Origin: Thinopyrum elongatum
Taxonomy: Eukaryota > Streptophyta > Magnoliopsida > Poales > Poaceae
Reading direction: 5' to 3'
NCBI GenBank assembly: GCA_011799875.1
Contig: CM022297.1
Location: forward strand, 516,745,707 to 516,809,706
DNA: 64,000 nt
The notes below the pieces were generated by a model. It had not been told where the DNA came from. It did not search any database and saw only the letters and a program-made list of their open reading frames with translations. The position numbers were made by a program, and so were the translations under genes. Shown here piece after piece: positions 24,375 through 36,593 of this stretch (position 1 is the first letter of the stretch; each line of letters starts with the position of its first letter).

Positions 24375-24978
24375 CCTGCCAAATCAATAGGGGCAGTTTA
24401 GCAAGAAAAACTGCATGTGAATGGAGTTATTCATGATGTAACACGGGAAGAACAGGATAGGCATTAGATATATAATAGTAGTCGTCAAAGACATACCAAT
24501 CCATGCACAGAGTTGGATTCAAATGGATAGTACGCGCACGGGAATGCTCGCAGCTAGACAAACTAGGCGGCGCGCAGGCACGCAGTAGGGAAGTACACAA
24601 CGAGACATAGCAAAGGCTACATCAACATCGGAGAAAACTATTGGGGCGAGGAATCTGCAAGTGACAACACAGGGTGCCCTCGATAAGAGGATCCTGTAAG
24701 CAGAACCTGGCCCACAATCTTGAAGAAAGGAGGGGTAATTCCAGAACACCGGGTGGATGTGATCACGAGAACCTAATGTTGGAGTTAGTAAAATTTATTT
24801 AACCCGAATAGAAGAGAAATCAGAGTCCCAGAGTAAAGGTCGAGGAGTAAAAGATACTAATACCACCCAATTGGCGACGTGGGCCCGTAAGCCACACAGC
24901 CAAGTTAGCAAAACAGTTTTGGTCCACTAGACTCAACTTCAGCCAAGGAGTTGGAAAGGGGGGTTCCTACAGTCAGTC

Positions 24979-24991
24979 GGCTCTGATACCA
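24979..24991 (-). other. Primer binding site, initiator tRNA-Met type
   Basis: The minus strand reads TGGTATCAGAGCC three bases inside the 5' LTR. This is the standard tRNA-iMet primer sequence. Confidence 0.9.
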
Positions 24992-24994
24992 ACT

Positions 24995-27900
24995 TGTGAC
25001 GCCCCCGGCTCAATCGTGCACTAATCATACACGCAAATGCACACGATCAAGCCTAAGGACTCACGGGAAGATATCACAACACAACTCTAAAACATAAATA
25101 AAGTCATACAAGCTTTATATTACAAGCCAGGGGCCTCGAGGGCTCGAATACATAAGCTTGCGAACAAGCGTCAGCGGAAGCATCAGATATCTGAATACAG
25201 ATATGAAACAGAAACAGAAAGGCCTTTAGAAAGGCGGGGCAAAAATAAAACACTACGATCGAAAGGCGTAGGCCTCCTGCCTGGGACCCTCCGATCCTAC
25301 TCCTGGTCGTCAGTCAACTCGTAGTAGTATCCATCCTCTGGGTAGTAGTAGCGATCGATCGACGGGGCATCTGTCTCAAGGGGCTCCGTCATCTTGGTCA
25401 TGTCAAACTGATATGGGGAGAAAAGGAAAACAAAGCAACCGTGAGTACTCAGAAGTACTCAGCAAGCAAGGATCTACACTACATATGCAACATTTTCAAT
25501 GAGAGGCTGTATATGTGGACTGGGCTGCAGAAATGCCAGAATAGAGAAAAGGCCTAGTCCTATCGAAGACTAGCATCTTCAGCGGTCTTGCAGCAGTAGA
25601 AGAGAGTAGAACAGAACAATATAATGTAGCAGTATCATTAAGTCTCAACCTCACCCAGAGATCCTTTCTCGACTCCCTGCGAGAAAGCAATCCCAGAGCC
25701 ATACAGTCATCAACCTCGTCCGGAGATCCCTTCTCGACTCCCTGCGAGAAGCAATCCTAGAGCCTCATATCCAGGTCTCATATCATGTTCTAGCTGTATC
25801 GATCGGGATACAACTCCGAGTGTCCTTTACCGTAGGACCGGCTATCGATAGAAGTGTTCTTCCCTGCAGGGGTGCACCAACTTACCCAACAAGCTCGATT
25901 AACTCCGGCCGGATACACTTTCCTGGGTCATGCCCGGCCTCGGCCAAACGACACATTGCAACCCTACCTACAGCTCAGCAGAGAGGTCCCCACCGGTCTA
26001 CATCCTAAGCGCAAGGGGGTCTTGGCCATCGCCCCTCGCCCTCCGGGTCGTTGCGCACAGGGTGGATACCAGCATCGCCTCGGGTGGCCGACACGATTCG
26101 ACCGTGCCGCCATGCTGAACTGGACGTCTGACAGAGCTTTCGGCTGATGCATACGATGCAGAACGCCCATACTATGCCCACGTGATGGTTAGTGCTATCA
26201 GGCCAGAGGCCTGCTCGGATCAAATATCCAAATCGTTAGGACTAGGGCTTGCGGTAACGAGCAGAGACTCACGAAAGATGTGACCCCGTCGCCCCGTCTC
26301 GAGGACTTGCTGCAAGGGTTAAGAATGCCCGGCCGCGCCTCGTATTCATCACTCGGGCCATACAGGCACCCGTCTTCACAACACTCGCCTCTCAGGCGCA
26401 CGCGGGTACCCCTCAGGGTCGACCCGCCTTTCCAAGTAACAACAGTACAGTCCAAGTATCCGTGTGTCCATAACATCAGGGGAATCCGAGGTATCACCCT
26501 CATTGAATTCCCACTCGATGTATCCGTCAAGGTGAACTCGGAGGAATCACCCTCGCTGGGTTCACACTTGAGGTGTTGTACGACGGCGTCGTTATCGGAA
26601 GCGGTGAAGGAGGAATCACCCTCGATGACCACGATCGAATAGCTACTCTACAGAGTTAACATCAGGAGTGCTACAAGAGGTTTCACCCTCGGCACTCGAT
26701 AGTAACGCTGCAGTGTCGTCACAACTAAGGGGGGGGGTGATGTGCGGTGCCGGGGCCTGGTCTTCAATCCCGTTGATCGGGTCTTCGGATAATCCAGCGG
26801 GGCAGTCGGGATAAGTGGGGTCACTGATAGGTCTCTACCCAGCCTATACTAAGCAATTTAGGATATGCAGGTAATTATCAACAGCAGGATACAATAAACA
26901 GGCTATGCATCAGAATAGGTAAAGCAGCAGCAGCAGCAATTCTAATGCAAGCAAGAGAAATAGAATGGGCGATATCGGGGTGATCAAAAGGCGGGGCTTG
27001 CCTGGTTGCTCGGCGGCAAGGGCAAAGTTGTCAATGGTGTCTTCGGGCTCCGGAGCTGCGACGGCCTCGGGGACGACGTCGGTGTCGGGGGCTATCGAGA
27101 GAGAAGAGGGGGAGGAAATAGTATAAATATAGAGCAAACATGAGCAACACAAAGTACGACACGACAATGTGCAGTGTCGGGTGTGTCCTAACGTATGGTT
27201 GCACGTCACCGAGGAAGGGGGAATCCATCCGGGAATGTTTTCCCGGTTCCGGACATTTGTCAGACAGATGACCGGAGGGGAACGGTTGCATGTTCGGATA
27301 GTTAGGGACGTGTGACGGATGAACGGACCGCAAATTTGAATTCGTCTCGTCGTTCTGAGCAATTTTCATGTATAAAGTTTTTCGATCGGAGTTACGGTTT
27401 AAAAGATATGATTTTCTAAAGTTTTTATTAATTTCTGGAATTTATTTAATTATTTAAATTAACATTATCCGAAACAGTGTTTGCAGACGTCAGCATGATG
27501 TCAGGACCAGTGGGTCTCACATGTCATACTCTGTTAGGTTTAATTAGGGTTTAGCTAATTAATTACTGATTAATTAAACTAACTAATTAATTAGATTAAT
27601 TAAACAGGATTAATTAATTAATTAATTAACTAATTATTTATTTTATTAACTATTTTTTTTAAATAACAGGGGCGTGGGGCCCTGGGAGCAGTGGCCCAGG
27701 CCGGACGTGTCCGCGTTGGGCCCTATCGAGGCCGGACATGTCCAGCCAACGCGCGCACGCGCGCGGGCAGATGCGGGCGAGGCGGCGGCGAACGGCGCAC
27801 GGGCGCAGGCCACGTGTGGCGGAGCAGGGCGGCTCCAGGCAGCAGAGGGTAGCGGGGAGCGGCGGCGCTGCGCGCGGCGACGGCTGTGGCGTGGGCGACA

Positions 27901-28872
27901 GCGGCGATGGCGAGCGCGGGCTCGTGCGGCTGCGGAGGTGGCAGCGCAGTCAGGGGCGTGCGCGGGAGCGTGAAGTGGTGCAGCGAGCGCGGCCATCGGC
28001 GTGGGCGGGCGAGGCAGGGCACGGCCGGAGCGCGGCGACTGGGACGGGCGACGGGGAAAGAGAGGGAGGCGGCGGCGGGGCTCACCCCCGTTTGTAGTCG
28101 AACGGGGCCGGCGAGGCTTGACGGAGCCAATGAGGGAGAGGTGAGGAAGCGAGGCGACGGCGGCGGCGAGGTGGCCGGCGGCGAGCGCGGCGTCGGAGCG
28201 GCACCAGGGGGCAGCGGCGTCCGGGCGGTGGGGCGCGGCTCGATCCCTCCTGGATCGGGGAGGGGGAAGAGGGAGGAGAGGAGAGCGAGGGGGTGGAGTA
28301 GTGGATAGGGTTAGGGTTCGGTCTGGTGGGGAGGGGGGTTAGTAGATAGGGACTAGGCCGGCCTGGCGGCCTGGTGGCCTGCTGGGCCGAAGCCCAGTTG
28401 GAGGGGGGGTTTCTTTTCCTTTTCTTTTTCTTTTCTTTTATTTATTCTTATATCTCTGTTCTGTAAATAGTTAGGCCCCAAACCGAATTTTGTAAAACAT
28501 GGCAAATACCCCAATAATTACTAGGCATCCTCTACCACTACCAAAAATTAGTTTGGAGGCAATTGGAGGTCACACAATTTTTATAATAATTAAAATGCAT
28601 TAATCAGTGCTATTTTGGTAATGTTAGATTCACCTAATTAATTTATTAATTGTTGGTTTCAATTTTAGATTAGCCTCTGTAATATTTGTTATTAATCGAA
28701 CATTTTAGTTTTTATGTTGGACAACTTTTATTTTCCTCTTTCATTTAAATTTGGATTTTGACTTAGGAGTTGAAATGCAATATAATGCTAATGATGATCA
28801 TGCACTGTTAAACATGATGACATGGCATAATCAAAAGGGTGATTACTGCAGTTAAGCACTGGGGGTGTTACA
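24995..28872 (-). repeat. Complete 5' LTR (3,878 bp)
   Basis: It begins TGTAACACCCCCAGTG (minus strand, 28872) and ends GGGGGCGTCACA at 24995. The section 27660-28320 is very GC-rich and produces long antisense frames in all phases, which are not genes. The AT-rich taattaatt run at 27540-27660 separates the two halves. Confidence 0.9.
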
Positions 28873-28877
28873 AGTCC

Positions 28878-28920
28878 GAGAAAGTTTGGACTGTGAACCG
28901 CAAGCCGCCTGCAAAATTAC
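28878..28920 (+). pseudogene. Continuation of the split GRDP exon
   Basis: The frame EKVWTVNRKPPAK continues the piece at 21144-21209 after removal of the LTR element. The downstream sequence (to about 29060) keeps an open frame but I do not recognise it. Confidence 0.5.
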
Positions 28921-29924
28921 CAACTCGTGCACCTCGCGCTGCGGTCGGTCGTCTCCTCGGAGGAGGGGATGGCCGTGTTCGTCGTAACCCACCCTATGTG
29001 CTCACGGTCCTCTCCCTTGACGAATCAGTGCAGGTCTTTTAGCGATCCTGATGCAATCCCCTTAGCGTTCCATGTCCGATATGCCCGATTCTGTTATAGT
29101 TTTATTGGTTGAACGACACCCTGGTTGTTATAAGTTTAATATAATTTACCCAGGCTTAATTTGTATCTGATTCCACTGTTTGATTCCTCCCTAGATTTGT
29201 GTCTAGTTTAAACATTACGTGGAATATTTATCAGCAGTCTGATAGGCAACGATGATATCCATATAACAGGTTATCTTAGCTTGTTAATGTGTGCTCAGGG
29301 AACTATATGAGCTCTCTTTACTGCATCTTGTATGCTCATACATTAGCATGAAATAGTATCGCTCATACACTACATGGAATATTTATGAGCATAGTTTTTG
29401 TGCCATATCCATTTCACACCTGTCATCTGCCATTGTAACTTCATGCCGATGCAACATGTGAATCTGTTGGTCCTGCTTATTGTCTTTAAAGAAGTCAATG
29501 TACCTACGTATTTTTGTGCTCTGTTATTATCTTTGATCAGTATCAGTTGTGTCTCTTAGAGAGACACTCCTACCTTTTCTGACTCGAGTTGTTAACTATT
29601 GTTCCATACTTCTGTTAGCTACAACAAAAAATCTTTGAATTTGGTACTGCATGAGTTTTTACTACTGCTAACACAGAGAGTATTTGCTACTACTAAAACA
29701 GGGATTTTGTATGCACTGCTACCTGATGAGTGCTTTCTTTGTAATATTTCACCTTGGCATGCATATGTTTATTCGGTTTGAACTTTGCATGACATGATAT
29801 AATTATTTTCAGTGTTTTTCTCAACTTATTTTCATTGCCACTTGATATATACTTAGCTTGTACTTGAAGATGTGGGTTAATGTGGTGATTTTGTTCTACT
29901 TGGATGCATTGGTACCCCCATAAT
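28921..29924. other. Unassigned captured or intronic sequence
   Basis: 28921-29050 is GC-rich and open in two plus frames (one contains LALRSVVSSEEGMAVFVVTH). It may be part of another captured exon that I cannot identify. 29060-29900 is T-rich and intron-like. Confidence 0.35.
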
Positions 29925-30029
29925 CGAGCGCATGGATGCAATGGCAAGAAGATCATGGTTGTGCGCATCATCAAGCACACCATGGAGATAATCGACCTCC
30001 TCACCCATGGTAACTCAATCCAGATCATC
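29925..30029 (+). pseudogene. Captured ribosomal protein S5 (RPS5/uS7) fragment
   Basis: Thirty-five codons read RAHGCNGKKIMVVRIIKHTM followed by EIIDLLTHGNSIQII. This matches the conserved segment of eukaryotic 40S ribosomal protein S5 (uS7 family), which has NGKKLM-VRIVKHAxEIIHLLT-xNPxQV. It is one small internal piece, on the same strand as the other captured fragments, and runs into noncoding DNA on both sides. Differences such as His and Ser in the LTHGNS stretch suggest it is no longer under selection. Confidence 0.8.
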
Positions 30030-30900
30030 ACTTTATACTCTCCTACCTTTGTGATGTTAGTATGCTTCTGCTGACTAGTATTGTTAGATCTTGCCAGTAG
30101 TAGAATGGTACTTTGTTTTAGGCACAATGTGTTGCAGTGAAGTCTTTTGCACGATCTGCACTTGCGCAATGCATATTTGTCTCTGTTTTCTTGTATGAAT
30201 GAGTATCTCATTTTAACTAGCTGGAGAACAAAAATGATGGTACTAGCTGAATTTGTGTTGTCATTCTAAATAACTGTCCTTTTTTGAATGGTCAATTCAT
30301 AGTATATTGGCTTCTGTCCTTTTTTAATGGTCAATTCATAGTATATTTGGCTTCTGTTTTCTGATTCTTCTCTGTTGATTCATGACAGGAGCAGGTGCCT
30401 AGTTTGTGATCGCTATCGAAGGAGCTTCATGCTGAAGAACATAGCACTTGTAGAGTTTGTGATGGCTATCTAGTATTACACTTTTGGAGCTTGTAACTGT
30501 GATTGCCATACTTGCAGAGCTTGTAACTGTTATTACATTTCTAGAGCATGTAAAGTATATGCTAAGAGCTTGTATCACGTGTTATTTGTACAACAGGATC
30601 TCTGTATTGAATCGGGCTGCTATTATTTGAAGTATTATGTTGTCTGTTCCAATTTAAATACTGGTTAAATTGAAATAAGAAGAATATGACTCTGACATCT
30701 GGGACCCATTGATCAGAACCTGACACCTAATCTGACTAGTGGACCCCTTTAAAAAAAAGAAAACTGAGTATTAAGAAAGAAGGCCATGGCCCAAAAATAA
30801 AAAGGTTGCAATGTTGGCCTCGGCCCATGAAGTCGACCAAAAAATGACAGGAAAATATATATAGAAAGGCTGAATTGTTGGGCTCGGCCCATGTAAAACA
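30030..30900. other. 3' noncoding interior of the Pack-CACTA
   Basis: T-rich sequence with a direct duplication of about 40 bp at about 30277-30355 (two copies of tggtcaattcatagtatat) and loosely repeated agagcttgtaactgt phrases at 30480-30560. No gene was seen. Confidence 0.55.
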
Positions 30901-31213
30901 TCAAATTGGACCGGGCTGAATCTTATCAACGACCTTTTCAATTGGTCGCAATTTTGCCACGTCAGATTGCCACGTCGGATCCGACGTGGCCTGGGCAGAC
31001 AGCCAGCGACCAAAACAAAAGGTCATTGGTTCAATGACCTTTTGTTTTGGTCGTTGCCTTCCACGACCTTATCCCGAAGAAGGTCGTTAATTTCAGTTTA
31101 CGACGGCCAGCTTTTGACCATCTATTTTTTGTCACAAAAAGGTCGCAAATGGAAAACAATGACCATTCAGTGACTAATAGTGATGGTCGCAAGTTGAACT
31201 ATTTCTTGTAGTG
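30901..31213. repeat. Right subterminal repeats and terminal inverted repeat
   Basis: Many aaggtcg, cgacctt and ttggtcg motifs lie in both orientations, including a palindrome around 31016-31052 (ccaaaacaaaaggtcattgg and its mirror). It ends with the complement of CACTACAAGAAATA. Confidence 0.8.
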
Positions 31214-31455
31214 ATGTTTGGATAGCTCTCAAGGCAGAGGTAGCGAAATAGCGCCCTTGTAATCGACACCACCACAATCAATAGCAATCAAGCAGGATGT
31301 AGGCTTTTACCTTCACCGTGAGGGGCCGAACCTGGGTAAACTCGCGTCTTCTTGTTTTCGATCAACCCCATCCAAGCTTCCACCTAGCAGCGATGGCCTC
31401 ACAACTTAGTCCTTTCACGAGGACATCTGTCGTGACAAAACCATGTCAACCCCCC
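31214..31455. repeat. Right half of the LTR split by the CACTA element
   Basis: It continues the sequence interrupted at 14670 after the ATG duplication, and contains the gypsy-LTR phrase cgaacctgggtaaactcgcg. It ends where a different LTR starts at 31456. Confidence 0.6.
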
Positions 31456-32840
31456 TAATACGTCTCCAACGTGTCTAGAATTTATGAAGTATTCATTCCA
31501 TGTTTGCAATAACTTGATATGATTTTGGTGCACTTTTAAGTGATTTTTATGGACTAATATATATTCACCTAGTGCCCAGTGCGAGTTGTTATTTTCTGAT
31601 TGTTTTTGGTTTTCCAGAAAATCCATACCAAACAAAGTCCAAACGCGACGAAACTTTTTGATGATTTTTTTGGAACATAAGAGACCTCCGAAGCTTCGTG
31701 GGAGGACCAGAAGACCCACGAGGCGGTGAAAAGGCAACACGGCGCGCCATGGGGGTATGGAGGGGGTTGTTGCCTTGTGGGCCCCTCGTAACTCCTTTTG
31801 GCGTGAAATCAACGCTGAAAATTCTTATAAATAGAGAAACCCCCGGAATAAACCTATAACTTCCACGCCGCCGCCAGAAGCCTCTGTACCGAAGTGATCT
31901 TATCTGGAGGAAATCATCACGGATGGCCATCTTCATCATCCCGGCGATCTCCATGACAAGGAGGGAGTAGTTCACCCCAGGGCCTGAGGGTTGTATCAGT
32001 AGCTATGTGTTTGATATATCTCTCTCTCACTCTCTCGTGTTCTTGATTTGAGACCACTTGATGTATGTCTTGCATGTGGATACCCTTGGTGACAATGGTG
32101 TATTCTATTGAGTCACTTGATATATATTTTGGTAATCAACTTGTGGATTCCTATGGTGACATTGGGGTAATCAAGGCATAGAGATTGATACACATTTTCA
32201 TCCTACTTTCTCCGATAGGAACTTTGGAGTGATTCTTTATTGCACATTGAGGGATTGTTATATGATTCAATTATGTTAGCACTGTTAAGATATTGCACTA
32301 CTGAAAGTATGAACCCTAGGCCTTGTTTCCAAGCATTGCAACACCGTTTATGCTCACTTTTATTACTTGCTACCTTACTGTTTTTATTATTTCAGATTAC
32401 AAAAACATGTATCTACTATTCATACTATACTTATATCACCATCTCTTCGCTGAACTAGTGCACCTATACAATTTACCATTGTATTGTGTGTTGGGGATAC
32501 AAGAGATACTTTGTATTTGATTGCAGGTTATTTGAGAGAGGTCATCTTCATCCTACACCTCCCACGGATTGATAAACCTTAAGTCATCCATTTGAGGGAA
32601 ATTTGTTGTTGTCCTACAAAACTCTGCGCTTGGAGGGCGCCCAACTGAGTCTACAAGAATAAAGTTGCGTAGTAGACATCAAGCTATTTCTGGCGCCGTT
32701 GCCGGGGATGTGAGTGTTTCAAGGTATATCTTTAGATTTTGCAATTGAATCTTTTAGTTTCTTGTTTATCACTAGTTTGGTTTTATAAAAAGAAATGAAA
32801 ATAATAAAATTTAAGTTGTATCAAGTTCTTTATCTTTATG
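31456..32840 (+). mobile_element. Gypsy LTR with primer site and short internal stub
   Basis: A 1,226-bp LTR (31456-32681) begins TAATACGTCTCCAAC, a one-base variant of the usual TGATACG, and ends GTAGACATCA. It carries a TATA box (CTTATAAATAGAG, about 31826) and a GC-rich U3. A tRNA-Asp-type primer site follows at 32691-32708 (TGGCGCCGTTGCCGGGGA). Only about 130 bp of leader remain before unrelated AT-rich DNA, so the element is truncated and codes for nothing. Confidence 0.8.
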
Positions 32841-33262
32841 ATGTTTTTATTGTAAATATGCAAACATATTTTTACATTCTATTAAAAATAATGTCATAAG
32901 CATATTTTTTTTTAAATGCATGAGCAGTTCTTAAATGTCATGAACATCTTTTTGAAAGGTATGAAGATTTTCTAAATTGAACTGCATTTTTTCTACATTG
33001 CATAAATGTTATTTAAAATGTCATGGACATATTTTTAAGGCAATTTAATAGTTTTTAAATATCACCAACATTTTTAAAAATGCTATCAACATTTTTCGAA
33101 GATGCACGAACATTTTTACACTGCAGGATTTTTTTTATGTGCTATGAACACTTTTAAAAATCAATTGACTTGTTTTTCCCAATATATGTAATCGTAATAT
33201 TTTGAAATATAAAACAAAAGGAAAAAAATAAAAACCGAACAAAACTAACGAACTAATGCTAC
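32841..33262. other. AT-rich degenerate repeat region
   Basis: Irregular short repeats of the aacatttttaaaa type, with no coding potential. A similar AT-rich block (35940-36590) precedes the second copy of the local duplication. Confidence 0.6.
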
Positions 33263-34700
33263 TGGGCCGGCCCACTTCACGCTCTCTGTAAGGCGAGTCT
33301 TACGTCTTCCTCGCTATAAGCGAGACAAAGACATGTCCTGGTTGGTTGCCTCACGCTGATGCCCGACAATGGGTTGGACCGTTTGTCTGGGCCATAAATC
33401 CAGCGCTTATTTGAGTTGTCAAGACCCACGCATTACGGCCAGCCTGAAAACAAGACATTACACCCTGAAAATCCTCAAAGACACTTCCAAAATGGTCGCT
33501 CCATGCCTCCAACCCAGTTCAAGCGGTGTTGTCCTCCACGTCAAGCGGTGTTTTCAAATCGTGCAAACCTTTGTTTAGATGGTCCTTTCCATCCATCATT
33601 TTGGCTCTTCCTAGTCGTGGAAGTAAGAATACGTGAATGTGCATAGACAAGGCAGACGACATTGACATGTTCATAACAAAATGCAGGCGTCTCAAAACAA
33701 CCGGTGGATTAGTGTGGAAGGATACCAGGGTACTGAATCTGTGTTACTTACGATAATAAAAAAAGTTAGAAACGCATTACTATCTGTCACCCACCAAAAA
33801 ATCCCGAATAAGTATGAAATTTTCTTGCGTTCAACAGTCAGTACATCGAATAAGTACGAAATAAGCAAAAACAAATCAAGGCTCATACATTCTCGATCAG
33901 GGCGGATTCGCTTGGTGACAGGTGAAGGTATTATAACAAGGTAGTGAGCAGTTGTACATTGAGTGGTAGTGGGTTAACGGAGATAGAAGGAGAGCGGAAG
34001 GAACAGAAGGAGGAGGAGGAGGTGGTAACGATGATCCGCCGCGGTTGGGACTGCGGGAGCCAGTTGTACGACTATCGAGCTCGGCTTCGTGTACCGTGTC
34101 CTCGACAAACACCTCATGTCATCGCCGTGTGCGCGGGGAACCGGTGGCACTTGGTTACAGCAGGAGTACGATGGTGGCGCCGACAAAGGCGAAGAACGGG
34201 TCCAGACGAGGGATGACGACGAGGAGGACGAGCAAGGCGGTGCTCCATTCCATTTCAGGTCTTTCATAGGGAATTGTTTGTGCTATGCTACCCGTGTTTT
34301 TATGTTATTTGTAATTGTCAAATGGGACGATCGAGGGGGTTAAAGATATGTGGTCGTTTGATTCGGGTGTATTTTATCAGTCGGCGCTGCAGAATTCATG
34401 ATGTTTTTTAGTTATTGATGATTTCACTGAGATATTAAAAAAAACCATGCTTGATGCTTCTCTGTGTTGTGAGTATTATCAAGACTTCAACGCAATCTGA
34501 CTTAACTGGCAGAACTATACCCATGCGGTAGGTACAAATTTCATTATTTGCACTATATGTATGGATAGGAGATTTCTTTGCGATGTAGGAGTACGTAGAA
34601 ACAGGAGATTCGCCCGAAACATTTGAGAAACGTTCGTTGGTGCACGAGCAGAGTTTCACTCTAGTAGCTATGATTGTTGGAGAATCTCGAGAGAGTAAAA
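33263..34700. repeat. Local duplication, copy A
   Basis: This segment is collinear with 36594-37889 plus 39541-39840. Shared blocks include ggccggcccac, gcggtgttgtcctccacgt, caaggcagacgacattgaca, ggaaggataccaggg, and the GC-rich part at 34040-34260 with cgtgtaccgtgtcctcgaca and aaggcggtgctccattcc. Divergence is substantial, with many indels, so the duplication is old. The equivalent of the copy-B 87-codon frame is disrupted here. Confidence 0.75.
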
Positions 34701-35254
34701 GAAGGTTTCAATTAGGATTACCAGTCATCAACCTGTGTAGCTATGCCTACACTGGCTAGTGATTGTTCTATCACTAACCACTGAAATTGAAGATGGTATA
34801 CAACTATGCATATAAGAAAATTGGCACAAAGTTTCCGCAATATTGAAATATATATCTATATGTTTCTAAATATTATGTGTTCACTGGATTCAAGAAAATG
34901 CATATACTTCGTAGAGATGTGCAATTTAATGCAAATATCCAATAATAATCCAAATGTAACCGAGATAAAGTTATAGGTTTCGATCTTGTTCTCTTTTTAC
35001 TTCCAAGATTTGAACTTAAAAAATGAGCTTCAATATAGAGAAGGACAACATGAGCACATTGCCTTGTTCAATGGTAGTCTTAGAGCCCATAGACGAAGCA
35101 TGTTAGCGGCTATCGGTCCTTCGTAACAAAATGACAACTCTTATGTCCACTTCTTCGTCTTGTCCATTAGCAGAGCAACAATAAAATTATTATGTCAGCA
35201 TTGTGTTGTTGTACTAATCAATGCAATGATGCAAGTAGAAAATGAAGTGATAGT

Positions 35255-35560
35255 CTGATCGCTAGATGGGCATTTTGGTTCGACTATTCCATGGTTTTTA
35301 TGCTCACTTCAATCATCAAATTTGACGATCGAGTTAAGGACATGTGATCGTTTAGTTCAAATTGATTTAATCAGCCTGCGCTACAGATATTTTTTTTTAG
35401 TTTTCGTTGATTGCAGGGAGAGAATTAATCCATCGAGATTAGTTTTTTTTTCTTATCAGATGCTTGTTTGTTGCCGAAAGCATGGAAGTCTCGGTTGCTC
35501 GATGTGTGCTTCTTCTAGAACGCCTCTTTCGGTGTTGCCATGTAGGAGTATATTCTTATG
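35255..35560. repeat. Local duplication, partial copy C
   Basis: Only the tail is present (gacgatcgagttaaggacat, then tttaatcagcctgcgct and ttatcagatgcttg), matching 34320-34400 of copy A and 37780-37860 plus 39540-39600 of copy B. The GC-rich part is absent. Confidence 0.5.
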
Positions 35561-36593
35561 TTGTTCCGTGGTAAACCACATGCTTGTAATCAGTTACTTT
35601 TGAATGTTAAAAAAACACAAGGAAACAATTCCAAGCATGCGTTTTCATCTTCTTTGCTCTTTAAGCTAAATGAGCTTTATCTGGTGTGCACCACCCTTTA
35701 AAAGATATATGGGCGGACAGGGTGGGAACCCCTGTTCGGCATGGTACACGCGGAATGGTTTGCAAATGCTTACATCAATGTTCTAGCGATGGTTGTTAGG
35801 CTTCCTTTTGCTGGCCCATTTGTGAATCATTCAACGATTGGCTATTCATTTGTGGATAGACAATTTTTGGTTTTTCAGCCAGTTAAGAATAGTATTCGGG
35901 TCGGTGAGTTTAAAAATGATTGACTATTAGCACAGCTCGCTAGTTTAAATATATTCATGAATTTGTTTATGTTGTGAATTTTAAAAATGGACTGAAAATT
36001 GTAAATATTCCAAAATTAAAAACAGAATTTTGTTGAATTATTTCTGAACCTTAAAAATGTATCCAAAACTTAAAAATGTTCACAGATTCAAAGATGTTCC
36101 TAAATTGGAAACTGTTCACGATTTTTTTTTAATAAAATAGTATGAGCTAAAAATGTTCCCAACTTTCACGCATTGATTTTTGTAGATTTTGTTTGTGAAT
36201 TTGGAAAAGTTTGTAAAGTTTATCAAAAAATAATAATTAAAAGCACTCACAGATTTAGAAATTTTCCACTACTTTAGAAGTGTTCATGAATTTCAAAGAA
36301 TCAAAAAGTTGTTTTACGAAATTTTATAAATGTGTGGAAATTTAAAAATGCTACTAGAATTAGAAAAACACAAAATTATTTTTACCAAAATTTTAAAATG
36401 CTCATGAATTGAACAAATGTTTTGGAATTTTAAAAATATCTTGAATTTAAAAAACAAGAATAAAAAAATTAACATGAAATGTAAAAAATGGAAAAGAAAG
36501 GAACTAGAAAAAACAGATAGAGAAAACACTGAAAAGAAAAAAACTAGAGAAAGAATCTTCCGTAAGTCGGAGGAAAAATAGAAAAGGTTGTTG
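35561..36593. other. Noncoding, largely AT-rich DNA
   Basis: No supportable gene. 35940-36590 is made of degenerate ttcaaaaatttt-type sequence similar in character to 32841-33240. Confidence 0.5.

Larger units (their letters stand above)
21210..28872 (-). mobile_element. Gypsy LTR retrotransposon nested in a captured exon, internally deleted
   Basis: The 5-bp target duplication AGTCC is at 21205-21209 and 28873-28877. On the minus strand the 5' LTR is complete (28872 to 24995, 3,878 bp, TGTAACACC to GCGTCACA). A tRNA-iMet primer site follows (24991-24979), then about 600 bp of internal sequence with a gag start, then an abrupt fusion to a 3' LTR that lacks its first 1.0 kb (24089 to 21210). 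All of pol is deleted. The long LTRs, iMet primer and gag type suggest a chromovirus of the Tekay/Del kind (inference). Confidence 0.9.
14671..31213 (+). mobile_element. Non-autonomous Pack-CACTA transposon carrying host gene fragments
   Basis: The left end reads CACTACAAGAAATATGTCAA and the reverse complement of the right end reads CACTACAAGAAATAGTTCAA. The inverted repeats extend about 29 bp with three mismatches. The trinucleotide ATG flanks both ends (14668-14670 and 31214-31216), the 3-bp target duplication expected of CACTA elements. Both subterminal regions are full of short GGTC/GACC motifs in both orientations. The interior encodes no TNP2 or Transposase_24 protein, so it must have depended on another element to move. 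It contains a tandem array (16000-18360), four plus-strand host gene fragments and a nested LTR element (21210-28872). Without that insertion it would be about 8.9 kb. Confidence 0.9.

Noticed and set aside
27646..28308. Several 100-140 aa frames on both strands in the LTR
   Set aside because: They come from a GC-rich LTR section. Translations are low-complexity Ala/Arg/Gly and the frames lie wholly inside an LTR.
29693..30211. 172-aa minus-strand frame over the RPS5 fragment
   Set aside because: It is antisense to the captured RPS5 piece, which has a clear plus-strand match, and has no domain of its own.
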